Positions 8,736 through 18,970 are shown, counted from the stretch's first letter. The stretch: DNA of 34,454 bases from Proteus columbae (GCF_002777965.1 NZ_NGVR01000026.1:1-34454); one strand, 5' to 3'. Numbers and translations are program-made. The notes: generated by a model from the letters alone, not told the origin.

Positions 8736-10310
8736 ATGGCGGCCTTTAGACCTTTAAGTTCAGCACCAAGTAGCGCTGAATATTTAAAAGCGGCGCTGAG
8801 CGCACCTGTTTATGAAGCCGCAATAGTCACTCCACTCCAAGAGATGACAAAAATCTCTGAACGTTTAGAGAATACTATTTTAGTTAAGCGTGAAGACCGA
8901 CAACCTGTTCATAGCTTTAAATTACGTGGTGCTTACACCATGATTGCCGGATTGACTCCTGAGCAAAAAGAGAAAGGTGTTGTGACGGCATCTGCGGGCA
9001 ACCATGCTCAAGGCGTTGCGTTGTCAGCGAATCGAATGGGTGTGAAGGCATTAATTGTGATGCCAGTGGCAACGGCGGATATCAAAGTCGATGCTGTTCG
9101 CCAATTTGGTGGAGAAGCATTGCTTTATGGTGCCAACTTTGATGAAGCAAAAGCGAAAGCTATCGCACTATCTGAAGAGATGGGATACACCTTTGTTCCG
9201 CCTTTTGATCACCCAGCCGTAATTGCAGGACAAGCAACACTGGCAATGGAACTCTTACAACAAGATGTTCATCTTGATCGTATCTTCGTACCCGTAGGTG
9301 GCGGAGGTTTAATTGCTGGTGTGGCTGTATTAATCAAACAGCTTATGCCAGAAATTAAGGTTATCGGCGTTGAAGCAGAAGATGCCGCATGTTTAAAAGC
9401 AGCATTAGAGGCAGGACACCCTGTTGAACTAGCTCGAGTCGGTTTATTTGCAGAAGGTGTCGCCGTTAAGCGTATTGGTGATGAAACTTTTCGTTTATGC
9501 CAGAAGTATGTCGATGATGTGATTACTGTTGATAGTGATGAAATTTGCGCTGCGGTAAAAGATTTATTTGAAGATGTGCGTGCGATAGCAGAGCCTTCAG
9601 GCGCATTGGCATTAGCAGGGCTTAAAAAATATGTAGAAGAGCACCAAATCAAAGGTGAGCGTCTAGCGCATGTACTTTCTGGTGCAAATGTGAATTTTCA
9701 TGGGCTACGTTATGTTTCTGAACGCTGTGAACTAGGTGAAAAACGCGAAGCATTATTAGCGGTGACTATCCCAGAACAAAAGGGCAGTTTTTTACGTTTC
9801 TGCCAAATCTTAGGTCAACGTGTTGTTACTGAATTTAATTATCGTTATAGCGATGCTGATCCTGAAAATGCACGTATTTTTGTCGGTGTACGTTTAAGTC
9901 AAGGACTCACAGAGCGTAAAGAAATTTTGCGTGAGCTTACGACAGCGGGTTATCAAGTTGCTGATCTTTCTGACGATGAAATGGCAAAGCTTCATGTACG
10001 CTATATGGTTGGCGGTCGTCCTCATAAACCACTTAAAGAGCGTCTATTTAGTTTTGAGTTCCCTGAGTCGCCGGGCGCTTTAATGAAGTTTTTAAAAACA
10101 TTAGGCACTTATTGGAATATCACACTATTCCATTATCGCAGTCATGGTACTGATTATGGACGTGTGCTGGTGGCATTTGAATTGCCCGAAACGCAAGGGC
10201 GTTTCGAGCGACATTTAGATGCATTAGGCTATGAATATCATGATGAGACAGGAAATCCTTCTTTTCAGCTATTTCTGTCACCACAAACGACAAGCTTAGT
10301 CGTGGAGTAA
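8736..10310 (+). CDS. ilvA: Biosynthetic threonine deaminase
   Basis: This 524-aa PLP enzyme converts threonine to 2-oxobutanoate and ammonia, the committed step to isoleucine. It is normally inhibited by isoleucine and activated by valine. The catalytic domain (about 1-325) has PLP lysine K62 in SFKLRGAY and the glycine-rich VPVGGGGL loop. Two ACT-like regulatory domains follow (about 335-515). The last few residues, after the point where E. coli IlvA ends, form an extra tail of about 8 aa. That tail overlaps the end of the convergent ilvY by 15 bp. I see no intrinsic terminator for the ilvGMEDA operon after this gene. Confidence 0.97.
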   Translation: MAAFRPLSSAPSSAEYLKAALSAPVYEAAIVTPLQEMTKISERLENTILVKREDRQPVHSFKLRGAYTMIAGLTPEQKEKGVVTASAGNHAQGVALSANRMGVKALIVMPVATADIKVDAVRQFGGEALLYGANFDEAKAKAIALSEEMGYTFVPPFDHPAVIAGQATLAMELLQQDVHLDRIFVPVGGGGLIAGVAVLIKQLMPEIKVIGVEAEDAACLKAALEAGHPVELARVGLFAEGVAVKRIGDETFRLCQKYVDDVITVDSDEICAAVKDLFEDVRAIAEPSGALALAGLKKYVEEHQIKGERLAHVLSGANVNFHGLRYVSERCELGEKREALLAVTIPEQKGSFLRFCQILGQRVVTEFNYRYSDADPENARIFVGVRLSQGLTERKEILRELTTAGYQVADLSDDEMAKLHVRYMVGGRPHKPLKERLFSFEFPESPGALMKFLKTLGTYWNITLFHYRSHGTDYGRVLVAFELPETQGRFERHLDALGYEYHDETGNPSFQLFLSPQTTSLVVE

Positions 10311-11183
10311 TCGCCAAAAAGCACTGATCACAGGCTCTTGAAGGCGTTTGTGTGATACGCAAACGCCTAATTCGAAAGGTTCTACCATTGAAATATTATC
10401 CAATGAAGAGATGCGATTACGCACAGGCTCAGGGCAGTTATCAACGACAACTTGCGGAATAAGTGCAATACCACAGCCTAACGCAACCATTGAGACAATC
10501 GCTTCATGCCCTGAAACAGTCGCATAAATTAAGGGATTATGGATACGGTGGCGTTTAAACCATAATGCAATTCGTTGTCGCGATGGGCCATGTTCAGGAA
10601 TGATAAAAGGAATATTGAGCCAATCGGGTTTCTCTTGTGTTGCAAGATGACGAACATTACAAGGCAGAGCGGGTGCAATCAGTACTAATGGAATTTCGCC
10701 TATTTTTTCAAAACAGATATTTTCAGGAAGCTTTTCAGGTTTTCCTGCAATACCTAAATCGGCCTCATCAGATTGCACTTTATCGACTGCATCGGCTGCA
10801 TCTCCAGTAGTGAGTTTTATTTCAACTAGTGGGTTTTCTGCACGAAAACGGTCAAGAATAGGCGGCAAATGGCTGTAAGCCGCTGTTACAGAACAAAATA
10901 GGCGCAGTTCACCAGAAAGGCTTGGGCTATTTTGATTTAACGTGTGCTTAAGTTGCTTATATTGCAATAAGGTTTGTTGAGCATAGCCTTTTAACTGCTC
11001 GCCAGCATCAGTGAGGGTCACTTGTCTGTTATCACGTAAAAACAGAGGATGACCTAAGCTTTCTTCAAGGCGCTGAATTTGGCGAGAGAGCGTAGAAGGG
11101 CTGACGTGCATTGCCTGTGCTGTCTTGGTGAAGTGGCAACTTTCAGCTAAATGCAGGAAGAGTTTGAGATCACGAATATCCAT
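10296..11183 (-). CDS. ilvY: IlvY, LysR-type activator of ilvC
   Basis: This 295-aa LysR-family regulator activates ilvC when bound to the substrates acetolactate or acetohydroxybutyrate. The N-terminal helix-turn-helix (about 1-60, with HVSPSTLSRQIQRLEE) is close to E. coli IlvY. So are SGELRLFCSVTAAYSHLPPILDRFRAE (about 95-121) and GHEAIVSMVALGCGIALIPQVV (about 223-244). It is divergent from ilvC with a 170-bp gap holding a palindromic operator, and convergent with ilvA. Confidence 0.95.
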   Translation of the reverse strand: MDIRDLKLFLHLAESCHFTKTAQAMHVSPSTLSRQIQRLEESLGHPLFLRDNRQVTLTDAGEQLKGYAQQTLLQYKQLKHTLNQNSPSLSGELRLFCSVTAAYSHLPPILDRFRAENPLVEIKLTTGDAADAVDKVQSDEADLGIAGKPEKLPENICFEKIGEIPLVLIAPALPCNVRHLATQEKPDWLNIPFIIPEHGPSRQRIALWFKRHRIHNPLIYATVSGHEAIVSMVALGCGIALIPQVVVDNCPEPVRNRISSLDNISMVEPFELGVCVSHKRLQEPVISAFWRLLHD

Positions 11184-11213
11184 TATCAGCCACCCATTGT
11201 TATAAAAAAGTAC

Positions 11214-11230
11214 GTTGCATTTTTTGCAAC
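11214..11230. promoter_or_regulatory. Putative IlvY operator
   Basis: GTTGCATTTTTTGCAAC is a perfect 6-bp-arm palindrome with the T-N11-A spacing typical of LysR-type sites. It lies in the ilvY-ilvC divergent region, 31 bp upstream of the ilvY start. E. coli IlvY binds tandem operators here. A second half-site, TGCAAC at 11288-11293, may mark further contacts. Confidence 0.6.
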
Positions 11231-11251
11231 ACTATCTTGTAAATATATCAA

Positions 11252-11280
11252 TTTAAGCAATGGCTTTCATCCCATATAGT
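11252..11280 (+). promoter_or_regulatory. Candidate ilvC promoter
   Basis: A good -10, TATAGT, at 11275-11280 has a poor -35, TTTAAG, at 11252-11257 with 17-bp spacing. A weak -35 downstream of the putative operator is what an activator-dependent promoter would show. Confidence 0.45.
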
Positions 11281-11353
11281 AAAGTCATGCAACACCTCAC
11301 GGAGAGTGAGGATAATAACAGCAAACACATACACAACGATTTTGGAGTCTTCT

Positions 11354-12829
11354 ATGGCAAATTATTTTAATACATTGAATCTGCGTCAGCAGTTGTCGCA
11401 ATTAGGTAAATGTCGCTTTATGTCACGCGAAGAATTTGCTGATGAAGCAAATTACCTGAAAGGCAAAAAAGTCGTTATCGTTGGTTGTGGCGCTCAAGGC
11501 CTTAACCAAGGTTTAAATATGCGTGATTCAGGTTTAAATATCGCGTATGCCTTACGCCAAGAAGCGATTAATGAGAAGCGTGCATCATGGCGTCGTGCAA
11601 CCGAAAACGGTTTTGAGGTTGGAACCTATGAAGCGTTGATCCCTCAAGCAGATTTAGTTGTTAACTTAACGCCAGACAAACAGCATTCCGCTGTTGTTCA
11701 AGCCGTTCAACCGCTGATGAAATCAGGTGCAGCATTAGGCTATTCTCATGGTTTTAATATCGTTGAAGTTGGCGAAAAAATTCGTGATGACATCACTGTT
11801 GTTATGGTTGCACCAAAATGTCCGGGTACAGAAGTTCGTGAAGAATATAAGCGTGGTTTTGGTGTTCCAACTCTGATTGCTGTTCACCCTGAAAATGATG
11901 CGAAAGGTGAAGGTATGGCCATTGCGAAAGCATGGGCTGCAGCAACCGGTGGTCATCGTGCCGGTGTTTTAGAGTCCTCTTTTGTTGCTGAAGTAAAATC
12001 TGACTTAATGGGTGAGCAAACTATTCTGTGCGGTATGTTACAAGCAGGCTCTCTGTTATGTTACGACAAAATGGTTGCTGATGGTGTTGAGCCGGGCTAT
12101 GCAGGTAAGTTGCTTCAATTTGGTTGGGAAACAATTACCGAAGCACTGAAGCAAGGTGGTATCACCTTGATGATGGACCGATTATCTAATCCTGCAAAAA
12201 TGCGAGCCTATGCATTATCAGAGCAATTGAAAGAGATCATGGCTCCACTGTTTGCGAAACATATGGATGATATCATTTCAGGTAAATTCTCTGAAACTAT
12301 GATGGCAGATTGGGCAAATGATGATAAAAACTTGCTGACATGGCGTGAAGAGACTGGAGCAAGCGCATTTGAAAATTATCCTGAATATGAGGGTAAAATC
12401 AGTGAGCAAGAGTACTTTGATCACGGTGTATTAATGGTTGCAATGGTTAAAGCGGGTGTTGAATTAGCCTTTGATACCATGATTGAAGCAGGGATCTTTG
12501 CAGAGTCAGCTTATTATGAATCACTGCATGAGTTGCCATTAATCGCGAATACTATCGCTCGTAAGCGTTTATATGAAATGAATGTGGTTATCTCTGATAC
12601 CGCGGAATATGGTAACTATTTGTTCTCATTCGCGGTTGTTCCTATGCTGAAAGAGTTTATGACAACATTACAATCTGGCGATTTAGCAAAGAAAGTTCAA
12701 GATAATGGAACAGACAATGCACAATTACGTGATATCAATGAAGCAATTCGTCAGCACCCAATTGAAGCCGTAGGTAAAACGTTGCGTGGGTACATGACGG
12801 ATATGAAGAAGATTGCCGTCGGTAACTAA
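11354..12829 (+). CDS. ilvC: Ketol-acid reductoisomerase (class II)
   Basis: This 491-aa NADPH- and Mg-dependent enzyme rearranges and reduces acetolactate and acetohydroxybutyrate to the dihydroxy acids used by IlvD. The N-terminal Rossmann domain has VIVGCGAQG (about 41-49). The long C-terminal part carries the duplicated knotted domain of class II enzymes. The length equals E. coli IlvC. ATG 11354 is chosen over an in-frame ATG at 11306 because the family begins [14 protein letters not shown] and GGAG lies at 11344-11347. It is a single-gene unit, followed by an ERIC-like element and a terminator. In E. coli ppiC comes next; here it does not. Confidence 0.97.
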   Translation: MANYFNTLNLRQQLSQLGKCRFMSREEFADEANYLKGKKVVIVGCGAQGLNQGLNMRDSGLNIAYALRQEAINEKRASWRRATENGFEVGTYEALIPQADLVVNLTPDKQHSAVVQAVQPLMKSGAALGYSHGFNIVEVGEKIRDDITVVMVAPKCPGTEVREEYKRGFGVPTLIAVHPENDAKGEGMAIAKAWAAATGGHRAGVLESSFVAEVKSDLMGEQTILCGMLQAGSLLCYDKMVADGVEPGYAGKLLQFGWETITEALKQGGITLMMDRLSNPAKMRAYALSEQLKEIMAPLFAKHMDDIISGKFSETMMADWANDDKNLLTWREETGASAFENYPEYEGKISEQEYFDHGVLMVAMVKAGVELAFDTMIEAGIFAESAYYESLHELPLIANTIARKRLYEMNVVISDTAEYGNYLFSFAVVPMLKEFMTTLQSGDLAKKVQDNGTDNAQLRDINEAIRQHPIEAVGKTLRGYMTDMKKIAVGN

Positions 12830-12957
12830 TTTTTAGTCGCTCTTTACGCGATAAGTGCGTTGGCTACACTCGGTTACCCAAGTCACATACTCATGTATGC
12901 TCCTTGGGATAACCTCCTTTGCCGCCTTCTTCTCCCGCAAATAGCTTAGAAAAATAA
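12830..12957. repeat. ERIC-like (IRU) palindromic repeat
   Basis: A central imperfect palindrome at 12872-12914 contains AAGTCACATAC and GTATGCTCCTTGGGATAACC. These correspond to the ERIC core (…CCCAGTCACTTAC…GTAAGCTCCTGGGGATTCAC…). The flanks GTGCGTTGGCTACACTCGG and TTGCCGCCTTCTT also follow ERIC. Total size near 127 bp fits the family; the outer boundaries are approximate. ERIC elements are non-coding, occur in transcribed intergenic DNA and fold into long hairpins. This one lies in the ilvC 3' UTR, before the terminator. Confidence 0.8.
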
Positions 12958-12977
12958 GCGTAAAATTCAATCTTATT

Positions 12978-13011
12978 AAAAACCGTATTTCTTAATGAAA
13001 TACGGTTTTTT
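12978..13011 (+). terminator. ilvC terminator
   Basis: A perfect 13-bp stem (arms 12978-12990 and 12998-13010, core AAACCGTATTT) has a 7-nt loop and a T run that continues past the stem. It ends the ilvC transcript after the ERIC-like element. Confidence 0.92.
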
Positions 13012-13070
13012 GTTTTTATCCCTTTAAGGAAAATTGAAAGAGGGAATGACTCAAGAGTTTGATTGGTTTC

Positions 13071-13079
13071 TGCTACAAT
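13071..13079 (+). promoter_or_regulatory. Candidate rep promoter (extended -10)
   Basis: TGCTACAAT combines a TG motif with the -10 TACAAT at 13074-13079. No convincing -35 is visible. It lies 43 nt upstream of the rep start and downstream of the ilvC terminator. Confidence 0.4.
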
Positions 13080-13121
13080 TATCCCCCGTTATGTTCTTGG
13101 TTAATGAAGTTTGGAAAAAGT

Positions 13122-15146
13122 ATGCGATTAAATCCCGGTCAACAAAAAGCAGTGGAATATGTATCAGGTCCTTGTTTGGTCTTAGCAGGTGCCGGCTCGG
13201 GTAAAACACGGGTGATCACCAATAAAATTGCATATCTTATTCGTCAATGCCAATACCCAGCAAAGCAAATTGCGGCGGTTACGTTTACCAATAAAGCTGC
13301 GCGTGAAATGAAAGAGCGTGTCGCTCAAACCTTAGGTCGCCAAGAAGCGAAAGGATTAATGATCTCAACATTCCATACATTGGGATTAGAAATTATTAAA
13401 CGCGAATATAAAGCGCTAGGTATTAAAGCTAAATTTTCATTGTTTGATGATCAAGACCAATCTGCATTACTCAAAGAATTAACGGCTGATTTATTAGAAG
13501 AAGATAAAGATTTACTTTCTCAGTTAAAGAGCCAAATCTCTAACTGGAAAAATGACATGCTCACGCCAGAGCAAGCAATAGGAATGGCGAGATCGCAGCA
13601 AGATCATACGTTTGCTGAATGCTTTCGGCGTTATGAGCAACATCTGCGTAGTTGTAATGTGCTCGACTTTGATGATTTAATTAGCCGACCCACCATGTTA
13701 TTGCGCACAAATGAAGAAGTGAGAGAGCGCTGGCAAAGACGTATTCGCTATTTGCTGGTGGATGAATATCAAGATACTAATACAAGCCAATATGAATTGG
13801 TCAAATGGTTGGTTGGTGAAAGAGCTCGCTTTACGGTTGTAGGTGATGACGACCAATCAATTTATTCATGGCGAGGTGCTCGCCCCCAAAATTTAGTGCT
13901 ATTACAAAAAGACTTTCCACAACTTAATGTGATTAAGCTTGAGCAAAACTATCGCTCTTCTGGACGTATTCTAAAATCAGCGAATATCTTGATTGAAAAT
14001 AATCCCCATGTTTTTGAAAAACGGTTATTTTCAGAATTAGGTTATGGTGATCAACTGCGGGTTTTAACGGCTAATAATGAAGAGCATGAAGCTGAGCGTG
14101 TAGCTGGCGAATTAATAGCTCATCACTTTATTAATAAAACTAATTATAAGGATTATGCAATCCTTTATCGCGGTAACCATCAATCTCGTATTTTTGAAAA
14201 ATACTTGATGCAAAATCGTATTCCTTATCGTATTTCAGGTGAAACCTCTTTTTTCTCACGAGAAGAGATAAAAGATATTCTTGCCTATTTACGAGTCATT
14301 ACTAATCCTGATGATGATGCGGCATTTTTACGTGTTGTGAACAAGCCTCGTCGTGAAATCGGGCCTATGACAATTCAAAAGTTAGGTGAGTGGGCTAAAG
14401 TTCGAGATAAAAGTTTATACAATGCCTGTTTTGATTTGGGATTAAGCCAAACATTAACAGGTCGAGGTTTGAATTCATTACAAGCATTCTCACAATGGAT
14501 GTCGCGTATAGTACAAAAATCAGAACGAGAGCCGCTGTTAGCTGTACGTGATTTATTGCATGAAATGGATTATGAAAGTTGGTTATATGAAACCTCAAGT
14601 AGCGCGAAAGCTGCGGAAATGAGGATGAAAAATATTAATCAGCTATTTTTATGGATGAGTGAAATGCTTGAAGGTGATGAATTACATGAGCCTATGACGC
14701 TTTCTCAAGTGGTTAACCGTTTTACTTTGCGCGATATGATGGAGCGAGGAGAAACAGAAGAAGAGTTAGATCAAGTTCAGCTAATGACATTGCATGCCTC
14801 TAAAGGTCTTGAGTTTCCTCATGTATTTTTAGTGGGAATGGAAGAGGGTATATTGCCACACCAAAGCAGTATTGATGAAGATAATGTAGAAGAAGAAAGA
14901 CGTCTTGCTTATGTGGGTATTACCCGAGCACAAAAAACACTCACATTTACGTTATGTAAGGAAAGACGTCAATATGGTGAATTAATCAAACCTGATCCAA
15001 GCCGTTTTCTTTATGAATTACCTCAAGATGATTTGAATTGGGATACCAATAAAAAGAAAGTATTAAGTGCTGAGGAAAAACAAGAAAAAGGGCAAAAAGG
15101 TGTTGCAGGATTAAGAGCTATGTTGGCAAGGCACAAACCTGAATAG
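13122..15146 (+). CDS. rep: Rep, 3'-5' DNA helicase (SF1)
   Basis: This 674-aa UvrD/Rep-family helicase is the accessory replicative helicase that moves on the leading strand and removes protein barriers ahead of forks. It binds DnaB. Motifs in order are Walker A AGAGSGKT (22-29), [10 protein letters not shown] (motif Ia), DEYQDT (214-219), [13 protein letters not shown] (motif III), EQNYRSS (IV), [12 protein letters not shown] (V) and VGITRAQ (VI). ATG 13122 (MRLNPGQQ) is chosen over an in-frame start at 13059 by match to the E. coli N-terminus and length (673 aa there). The ribosome binding site is weak (GGAAAAAG). The C-terminal tail differs from E. coli. Confidence 0.97.
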   Translation: MRLNPGQQKAVEYVSGPCLVLAGAGSGKTRVITNKIAYLIRQCQYPAKQIAAVTFTNKAAREMKERVAQTLGRQEAKGLMISTFHTLGLEIIKREYKALGIKAKFSLFDDQDQSALLKELTADLLEEDKDLLSQLKSQISNWKNDMLTPEQAIGMARSQQDHTFAECFRRYEQHLRSCNVLDFDDLISRPTMLLRTNEEVRERWQRRIRYLLVDEYQDTNTSQYELVKWLVGERARFTVVGDDDQSIYSWRGARPQNLVLLQKDFPQLNVIKLEQNYRSSGRILKSANILIENNPHVFEKRLFSELGYGDQLRVLTANNEEHEAERVAGELIAHHFINKTNYKDYAILYRGNHQSRIFEKYLMQNRIPYRISGETSFFSREEIKDILAYLRVITNPDDDAAFLRVVNKPRREIGPMTIQKLGEWAKVRDKSLYNACFDLGLSQTLTGRGLNSLQAFSQWMSRIVQKSEREPLLAVRDLLHEMDYESWLYETSSSAKAAEMRMKNINQLFLWMSEMLEGDELHEPMTLSQVVNRFTLRDMMERGETEEELDQVQLMTLHASKGLEFPHVFLVGMEEGILPHQSSIDEDNVEEERRLAYVGITRAQKTLTFTLCKERRQYGELIKPDPSRFLYELPQDDLNWDTNKKKVLSAEEKQEKGQKGVAGLRAMLARHKPE

Positions 15147-15167
15147 CATAGAGTGTGGTCGATAAAA

Positions 15168-15209
15168 TTAACCCCTTGGCATATTGATGTCCAAGGGGTT
15201 TTTATTTTT
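15168..15209. terminator. Terminator between rep and gppA
   Basis: Arms AACCCCTTGG (15170-15179) and CCAAGGGGTT (15191-15200) form a perfect 10-bp stem, followed by T-rich DNA on the plus strand. The A-rich left flank gives some T-tract on the minus strand too, so it may serve both convergent genes. Confidence 0.85.
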
Positions 15210-15224
15210 GTATAAGTAAAAAGG

Positions 15225-16733
15225 TTAACTTATACGAGAGCTATTTTGTTCTTCAATCATTAAAGACCAATGAACATAACTCTGAAGTTGGATCTCTTCT
15301 TGGAGATTTTCAGCACGTAATGGATGCTCATTAAGCCATTGATATGGCAGTGTAATAATGAGTTTCTCATCTTCAGTGCGTAATCGTAATGCAGGAAGCG
15401 TATCATCACGGCGGCGGCTAGCAAAAATAATGGCTAATCGCAGTAAACGCACCAGTCGATTGGCTTGAGTTATCGGTAGGGCGTTTTGATGATTAAGGGG
15501 CGCAAGATCGATGATCCCTGTTTGGTTTTTTAGCAAAGAAGCTAATAAACGTCGTTGCGCGGGTGTGTATCCTGGTAAATCAAGATGAGAAATCAGATAG
15601 CTTGCATGTGAAGGTGCTTGGCGGAAATCGACACTTAGGCCAATCTCATGTAATGCACTAGCACTATAAAGCAACTCGCGGCAACGATTATCTAACTGCC
15701 AACTCTTGCTGACTTGGATAAAAAAGTGTTCTGCAAGTTGTTGAACTCGGTGTGCTTGCTCAATATCAATCTGAAACCGGCGCTGGACATTACGAAGAGT
15801 ACGTTGACGGATGTCTTGCTCAATAGGAAGATGCAACATTCCATAGACTAAGCCTTCTCGTAATGCACCACCTGCTAAGATCATATTGTCGATATGCAGT
15901 GTTTCAAATATGGCGATTAAGATAGCAAGCCCACTCGGAAACACTAAGGCTCGTTCAAAAGTAAGCCCCTCAATTTCCAATTCTTCCAGTTTTCCACATT
16001 CAATAGCTTTGTGTTTGAGCCGCTCAAGCTTAGGTAAGGTGATTAATTCATCCATACCTTGAGCAATCATGATCTCTTGCAATGCTTGTACAGTACCAGA
16101 AGCGCCCACACACACTTGCCAGCCTTGCTCAATTAATTTATCCGCTACTGGAGCGAGTATCATTTTGGCTGCGTCTTGTGCTTTAGCAAAATTTTCTTGA
16201 GTTAAAGAGCGATCAGTAAAATAGCGCTCTAACCAAGTTACACAGCCCATACTTAAGCTCATTAATTGTGTCGTTTTAGCACCAGTACCTGTAACCAGCT
16301 CTGTGCTGCCACCACCAATATCGACAACTAAACGTTGCTCTGCACCACCAGTGGTATGTGCAACGCCACGATAGATAAGGCGTGCTTCTTCCTCACCACT
16401 AATAACATGAACAGTATTGCCCAATATTTCAGACGCTTTTGCGACAAAAATATCTGCATTTTTAGCAATACGTAATGTGGCTGTTGCTACGACTCTGATT
16501 TGTTCAGTCGGAATATCACGTAGATATTCAGAAAAAAGTCGTAAACATTGCCAACCGCGTTCCATTGCCTGCTCTGACAATTCATTTTCACTGTTTAGGC
16601 CAGCAGCGAGTCGAACTTTACGTTTCACGCGGGAAAGGACTTGTATAGAGCCCGCGATTTCTCGAACGACTAACATATGAAAACTGTTAGAACCTAAATC
16701 AATAGCAGCATAAAGTGATGAGGATTTCAGCAT
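15225..16733 (-). CDS. gppA: Guanosine pentaphosphate phosphohydrolase
   Basis: This 502-aa Ppx/GppA phosphatase of the actin-like ATPase superfamily converts pppGpp to ppGpp in the stringent response and can act on polyphosphate ends. N-terminal motifs are [15 protein letters not shown] (9-23), [15 protein letters not shown] (113-127) and [14 protein letters not shown] (136-149). The C-terminal half (about 305-502) is the HD-like helical domain. It starts 3 nt after rhlB ends, so the two form an operon as in E. coli. It is slightly longer than the E. coli protein, mainly in the diverged C-terminal tail. Confidence 0.95.
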   Translation of the reverse strand: MLKSSSLYAAIDLGSNSFHMLVVREIAGSIQVLSRVKRKVRLAAGLNSENELSEQAMERGWQCLRLFSEYLRDIPTEQIRVVATATLRIAKNADIFVAKASEILGNTVHVISGEEEARLIYRGVAHTTGGAEQRLVVDIGGGSTELVTGTGAKTTQLMSLSMGCVTWLERYFTDRSLTQENFAKAQDAAKMILAPVADKLIEQGWQVCVGASGTVQALQEIMIAQGMDELITLPKLERLKHKAIECGKLEELEIEGLTFERALVFPSGLAILIAIFETLHIDNMILAGGALREGLVYGMLHLPIEQDIRQRTLRNVQRRFQIDIEQAHRVQQLAEHFFIQVSKSWQLDNRCRELLYSASALHEIGLSVDFRQAPSHASYLISHLDLPGYTPAQRRLLASLLKNQTGIIDLAPLNHQNALPITQANRLVRLLRLAIIFASRRRDDTLPALRLRTEDEKLIITLPYQWLNEHPLRAENLQEEIQLQSYVHWSLMIEEQNSSRIS

Positions 16734-16736
16734 AAT

Positions 16737-18041
16737 TTATGGATGACTCGGGCGTTTATTTCGGTTGTTACGTTGAGTATTATTTCCTCTATTATTTCGC
16801 ACTGGCGCATTATTGCGACGAGGCTGACCTTGGCGAGGACGGTGACGGCGTTTAGGCTCAGGAAGATCAGCTAATAACGCATCACTATTATATTTACTCA
16901 CAGGAATAGCATGTTGAATATAAGTCTCAATTGCAGGTAAATTCAGTGCATATTCTTCACATGCAAGGCTGATTGAGTTACCACTATTACCAGCGCGCCC
17001 TGTTCTACCAATACGGTGAACATAGTCTTCACAATCATCAGGTAAATCATAGTTAAAAACATGCGTTACTGATGGAATATGAAGACCTCTAGCGGCAACG
17101 TCAGTGGCAACCAGAATATCAAGATTACCTTGGGTAAAATCTTCTAAAATGCGTAGACGTTTTTTCTGAGGAACATCACCTGTTAATAAACCAACGCGGT
17201 GTCCATCTGCGGCAAGGTGTGCCCAAATATCATCACAACGATGTTTTGTGTTAGCAAAAATAATACAGCGATCTGGCCATTCTTCTTCAATTAATGTTTG
17301 AAGAAGACGCATTTTCTCTTCATTTGAAGGATAAAAGAGTTCTTCTTTTATGCTAAAACCTGTTTTTTGTTCAGGTTCAACTTCAACATATTCAGGATTA
17401 TTCATCTGTTCAAAAGCCAATTCTCTTACGCGGTAAGAAAGCGTTGCAGAGAACAGCATATTCATACGCTCAGCGGCAACTGGCATACGACGGAAAATCC
17501 AACGAATATCTTTAATAAAGCCGAGATCGTACATTCTGTCAGCTTCATCAAGTACCACAACTTGGATTGTGTTAAGGTTAATATGGCCTTGTTTAACGTA
17601 GTCAATTAAACGACCTGTTGTGCCAATAACAATATCGACACCATTACTTAATACTTTGAGTTGTTCGTCATAGCCATCGCCACCGTAGGCGAGACCCATT
17701 TTAATCCCTGTATTTTGCGCAAGCTCTTTAGCATCAGAATAAATCTGCACGGCTAATTCGCGTGTTGGTGCCATAATAAGTGCACGAGGTTGATTGGTTT
17801 CATGCCCTTCTTTAGCAGGGTGTGTTAAAAGATAATGAAACGTTGAGGTTAAAAACGCCAACGTTTTGCCTGTTCCTGTTTGGGCTTGCCCGGCAATGTC
17901 TTGACCTTTCACAGTGATAGGTAACGTCAATGCCTGAATTTGTGTACAATTAGAGAACCCTTTTTTCTCAAGGGCTTCTATCACTTTTGGATGCAAGGCG
18001 AAGTCGGAAAACTTCTTTTCTGTCAAATATGTTTTGCTCAT
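16737..18041 (-). CDS. rhlB: RhlB, DEAD-box RNA helicase of the degradosome
   Basis: This 434-aa ATP-dependent RNA helicase unwinds structured RNA for RNase E and PNPase in the RNA degradosome. Visible motifs are the Q motif region (FSNCTQIQ, 29-36), Walker A AQTGTGKT (53-60), PTRELA (92-97), DEAD (165-168), SAT (motif III), and the helicase C domain with [12 protein letters not shown] and [10 protein letters not shown]. The C-terminal tail after about residue 395 is low-complexity, rich in Arg, Asn and Pro, and longer than in E. coli. Such basic tails bind RNA. It is divergent from trxA across a 119-bp gap. Confidence 0.96.
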   Translation of the reverse strand: MSKTYLTEKKFSDFALHPKVIEALEKKGFSNCTQIQALTLPITVKGQDIAGQAQTGTGKTLAFLTSTFHYLLTHPAKEGHETNQPRALIMAPTRELAVQIYSDAKELAQNTGIKMGLAYGGDGYDEQLKVLSNGVDIVIGTTGRLIDYVKQGHINLNTIQVVVLDEADRMYDLGFIKDIRWIFRRMPVAAERMNMLFSATLSYRVRELAFEQMNNPEYVEVEPEQKTGFSIKEELFYPSNEEKMRLLQTLIEEEWPDRCIIFANTKHRCDDIWAHLAADGHRVGLLTGDVPQKKRLRILEDFTQGNLDILVATDVAARGLHIPSVTHVFNYDLPDDCEDYVHRIGRTGRAGNSGNSISLACEEYALNLPAIETYIQHAIPVSKYNSDALLADLPEPKRRHRPRQGQPRRNNAPVRNNRGNNTQRNNRNKRPSHP

Positions 18042-18073
18042 AATGTAATAGAATATCAGTTATGGGTTGCATT

Positions 18074-18111
18074 ACAAAAGTTTATCCGCTGAAATGCAGA
18101 CAGACTTTTGT
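18074..18111. repeat. Inverted repeat in the rhlB-trxA divergent region
   Basis: Arms ACAAAAGT (18074-18081) and ACTTTTGT (18104-18111) flank 22 bp between the two divergent genes. It could be a regulator site or chance in AT-rich DNA. A possible trxA -10, TACACT, follows at 18122-18127 without a clear -35. Confidence 0.35.
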
Positions 18112-18160
18112 TATTTAATGTTACACTGGTACGGTCAATATTATTCTTTGGAGTAGAACA

Positions 18161-18487
18161 ATGAGCGATAAAATCCTTCACTTATCTGACAGCAAATTCG
18201 ATGCTGATGTATTAAATGCAACCGGCCCTGTGCTCGTTGATTTCTGGGCTGAATGGTGTGGCCCATGTAAAATGATTGCTCCTATTCTAGATGAAGTTGC
18301 AACAGAATACGCTGGTAAATTAACAGTTGCGAAGCTAAACATCGATCAAAACCCGCTGACAGCACCAAAATACGGTATTCGCGGCATTCCTACACTGATT
18401 TTATTCAAAAACGGTGCAGTTGCTGCAACTAAAGTAGGCGCATTGTCAAAAACTCAACTAAAAGAGTTTTTAGACGAAAATATCTAA
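18161..18487 (+). CDS. trxA: Thioredoxin 1
   Basis: This 108-aa cytosolic thioredoxin has the active site WCGPCK, with the redox cysteines at 33 and 36. The cis-proline is in [11 protein letters not shown] (about 71-81). It reduces disulfides in ribonucleotide reductase, PAPS reductase and other targets and is recharged by TrxB. Near-identity to E. coli TrxA leaves little doubt. GGAG is correctly spaced before the ATG. No U-tract terminator is seen after it; the hairpin at 18516-18563 may end the message with Rho or shape the rho leader. Confidence 0.98.
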   Translation: MSDKILHLSDSKFDADVLNATGPVLVDFWAEWCGPCKMIAPILDEVATEYAGKLTVAKLNIDQNPLTAPKYGIRGIPTLILFKNGAVAATKVGALSKTQLKEFLDENI

Positions 18488-18970
18488 TTTGATTTAGATA
18501 TCAAAAATAAAAGTAGGACGTTTAGATCTTGTCAGTATTTCTGTTATTGACCGCTAGACGTCCGCTTCGAAGCATGATAAGTTAGCGCCACTTACTTACA
18601 TAATATATCGGATCTACTTGTCAATATGATTAGACACGATTAAATAAGTCTGAGATATTGAATATCAAGCGTGCAAAGTAATAGAATTGAATAACATGAT
18701 ATGATATTTAATCTAATATGATATTTAATATAAGTAATCTGAATTCATCTAACCAGTCAAGTTGCCTTAGAATAATCTATAGTATTCAAGGAATATAAAT
18801 TTTTCCAAAGTATGTTCCTAACCCATAAGTTGAAAGTACACTCATGCATCGCGAAAATGAATGTCACTTCTCTGGGATAAAGCAGACTGGTCTAATAGTA
18901 TTAACACTCTCTAACATTATCATTTTAGTTATACCCTTATGTTAGAAAGTTATAATCTGTAATTTTACAC

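Noticed and set aside
9269-9652. 127-codon minus-strand frame inside ilvA
   Set aside because: It is antisense to the conserved threonine deaminase sequence, with no ribosome binding site or family resemblance; a shadow of codon bias.
18516-18563. MetJ-like boxes (AGACGTCC) in the trxA-rho gap
   Set aside because: The matches to the AGACGTCT consensus are not arranged as adjacent 8-bp boxes, and the arms are better explained as a hairpin.
18812-18880. 22-codon frame in the trxA-rho gap
   Set aside because: No ribosome binding site, no similarity to RhoL, and it is far from rho; likely chance.
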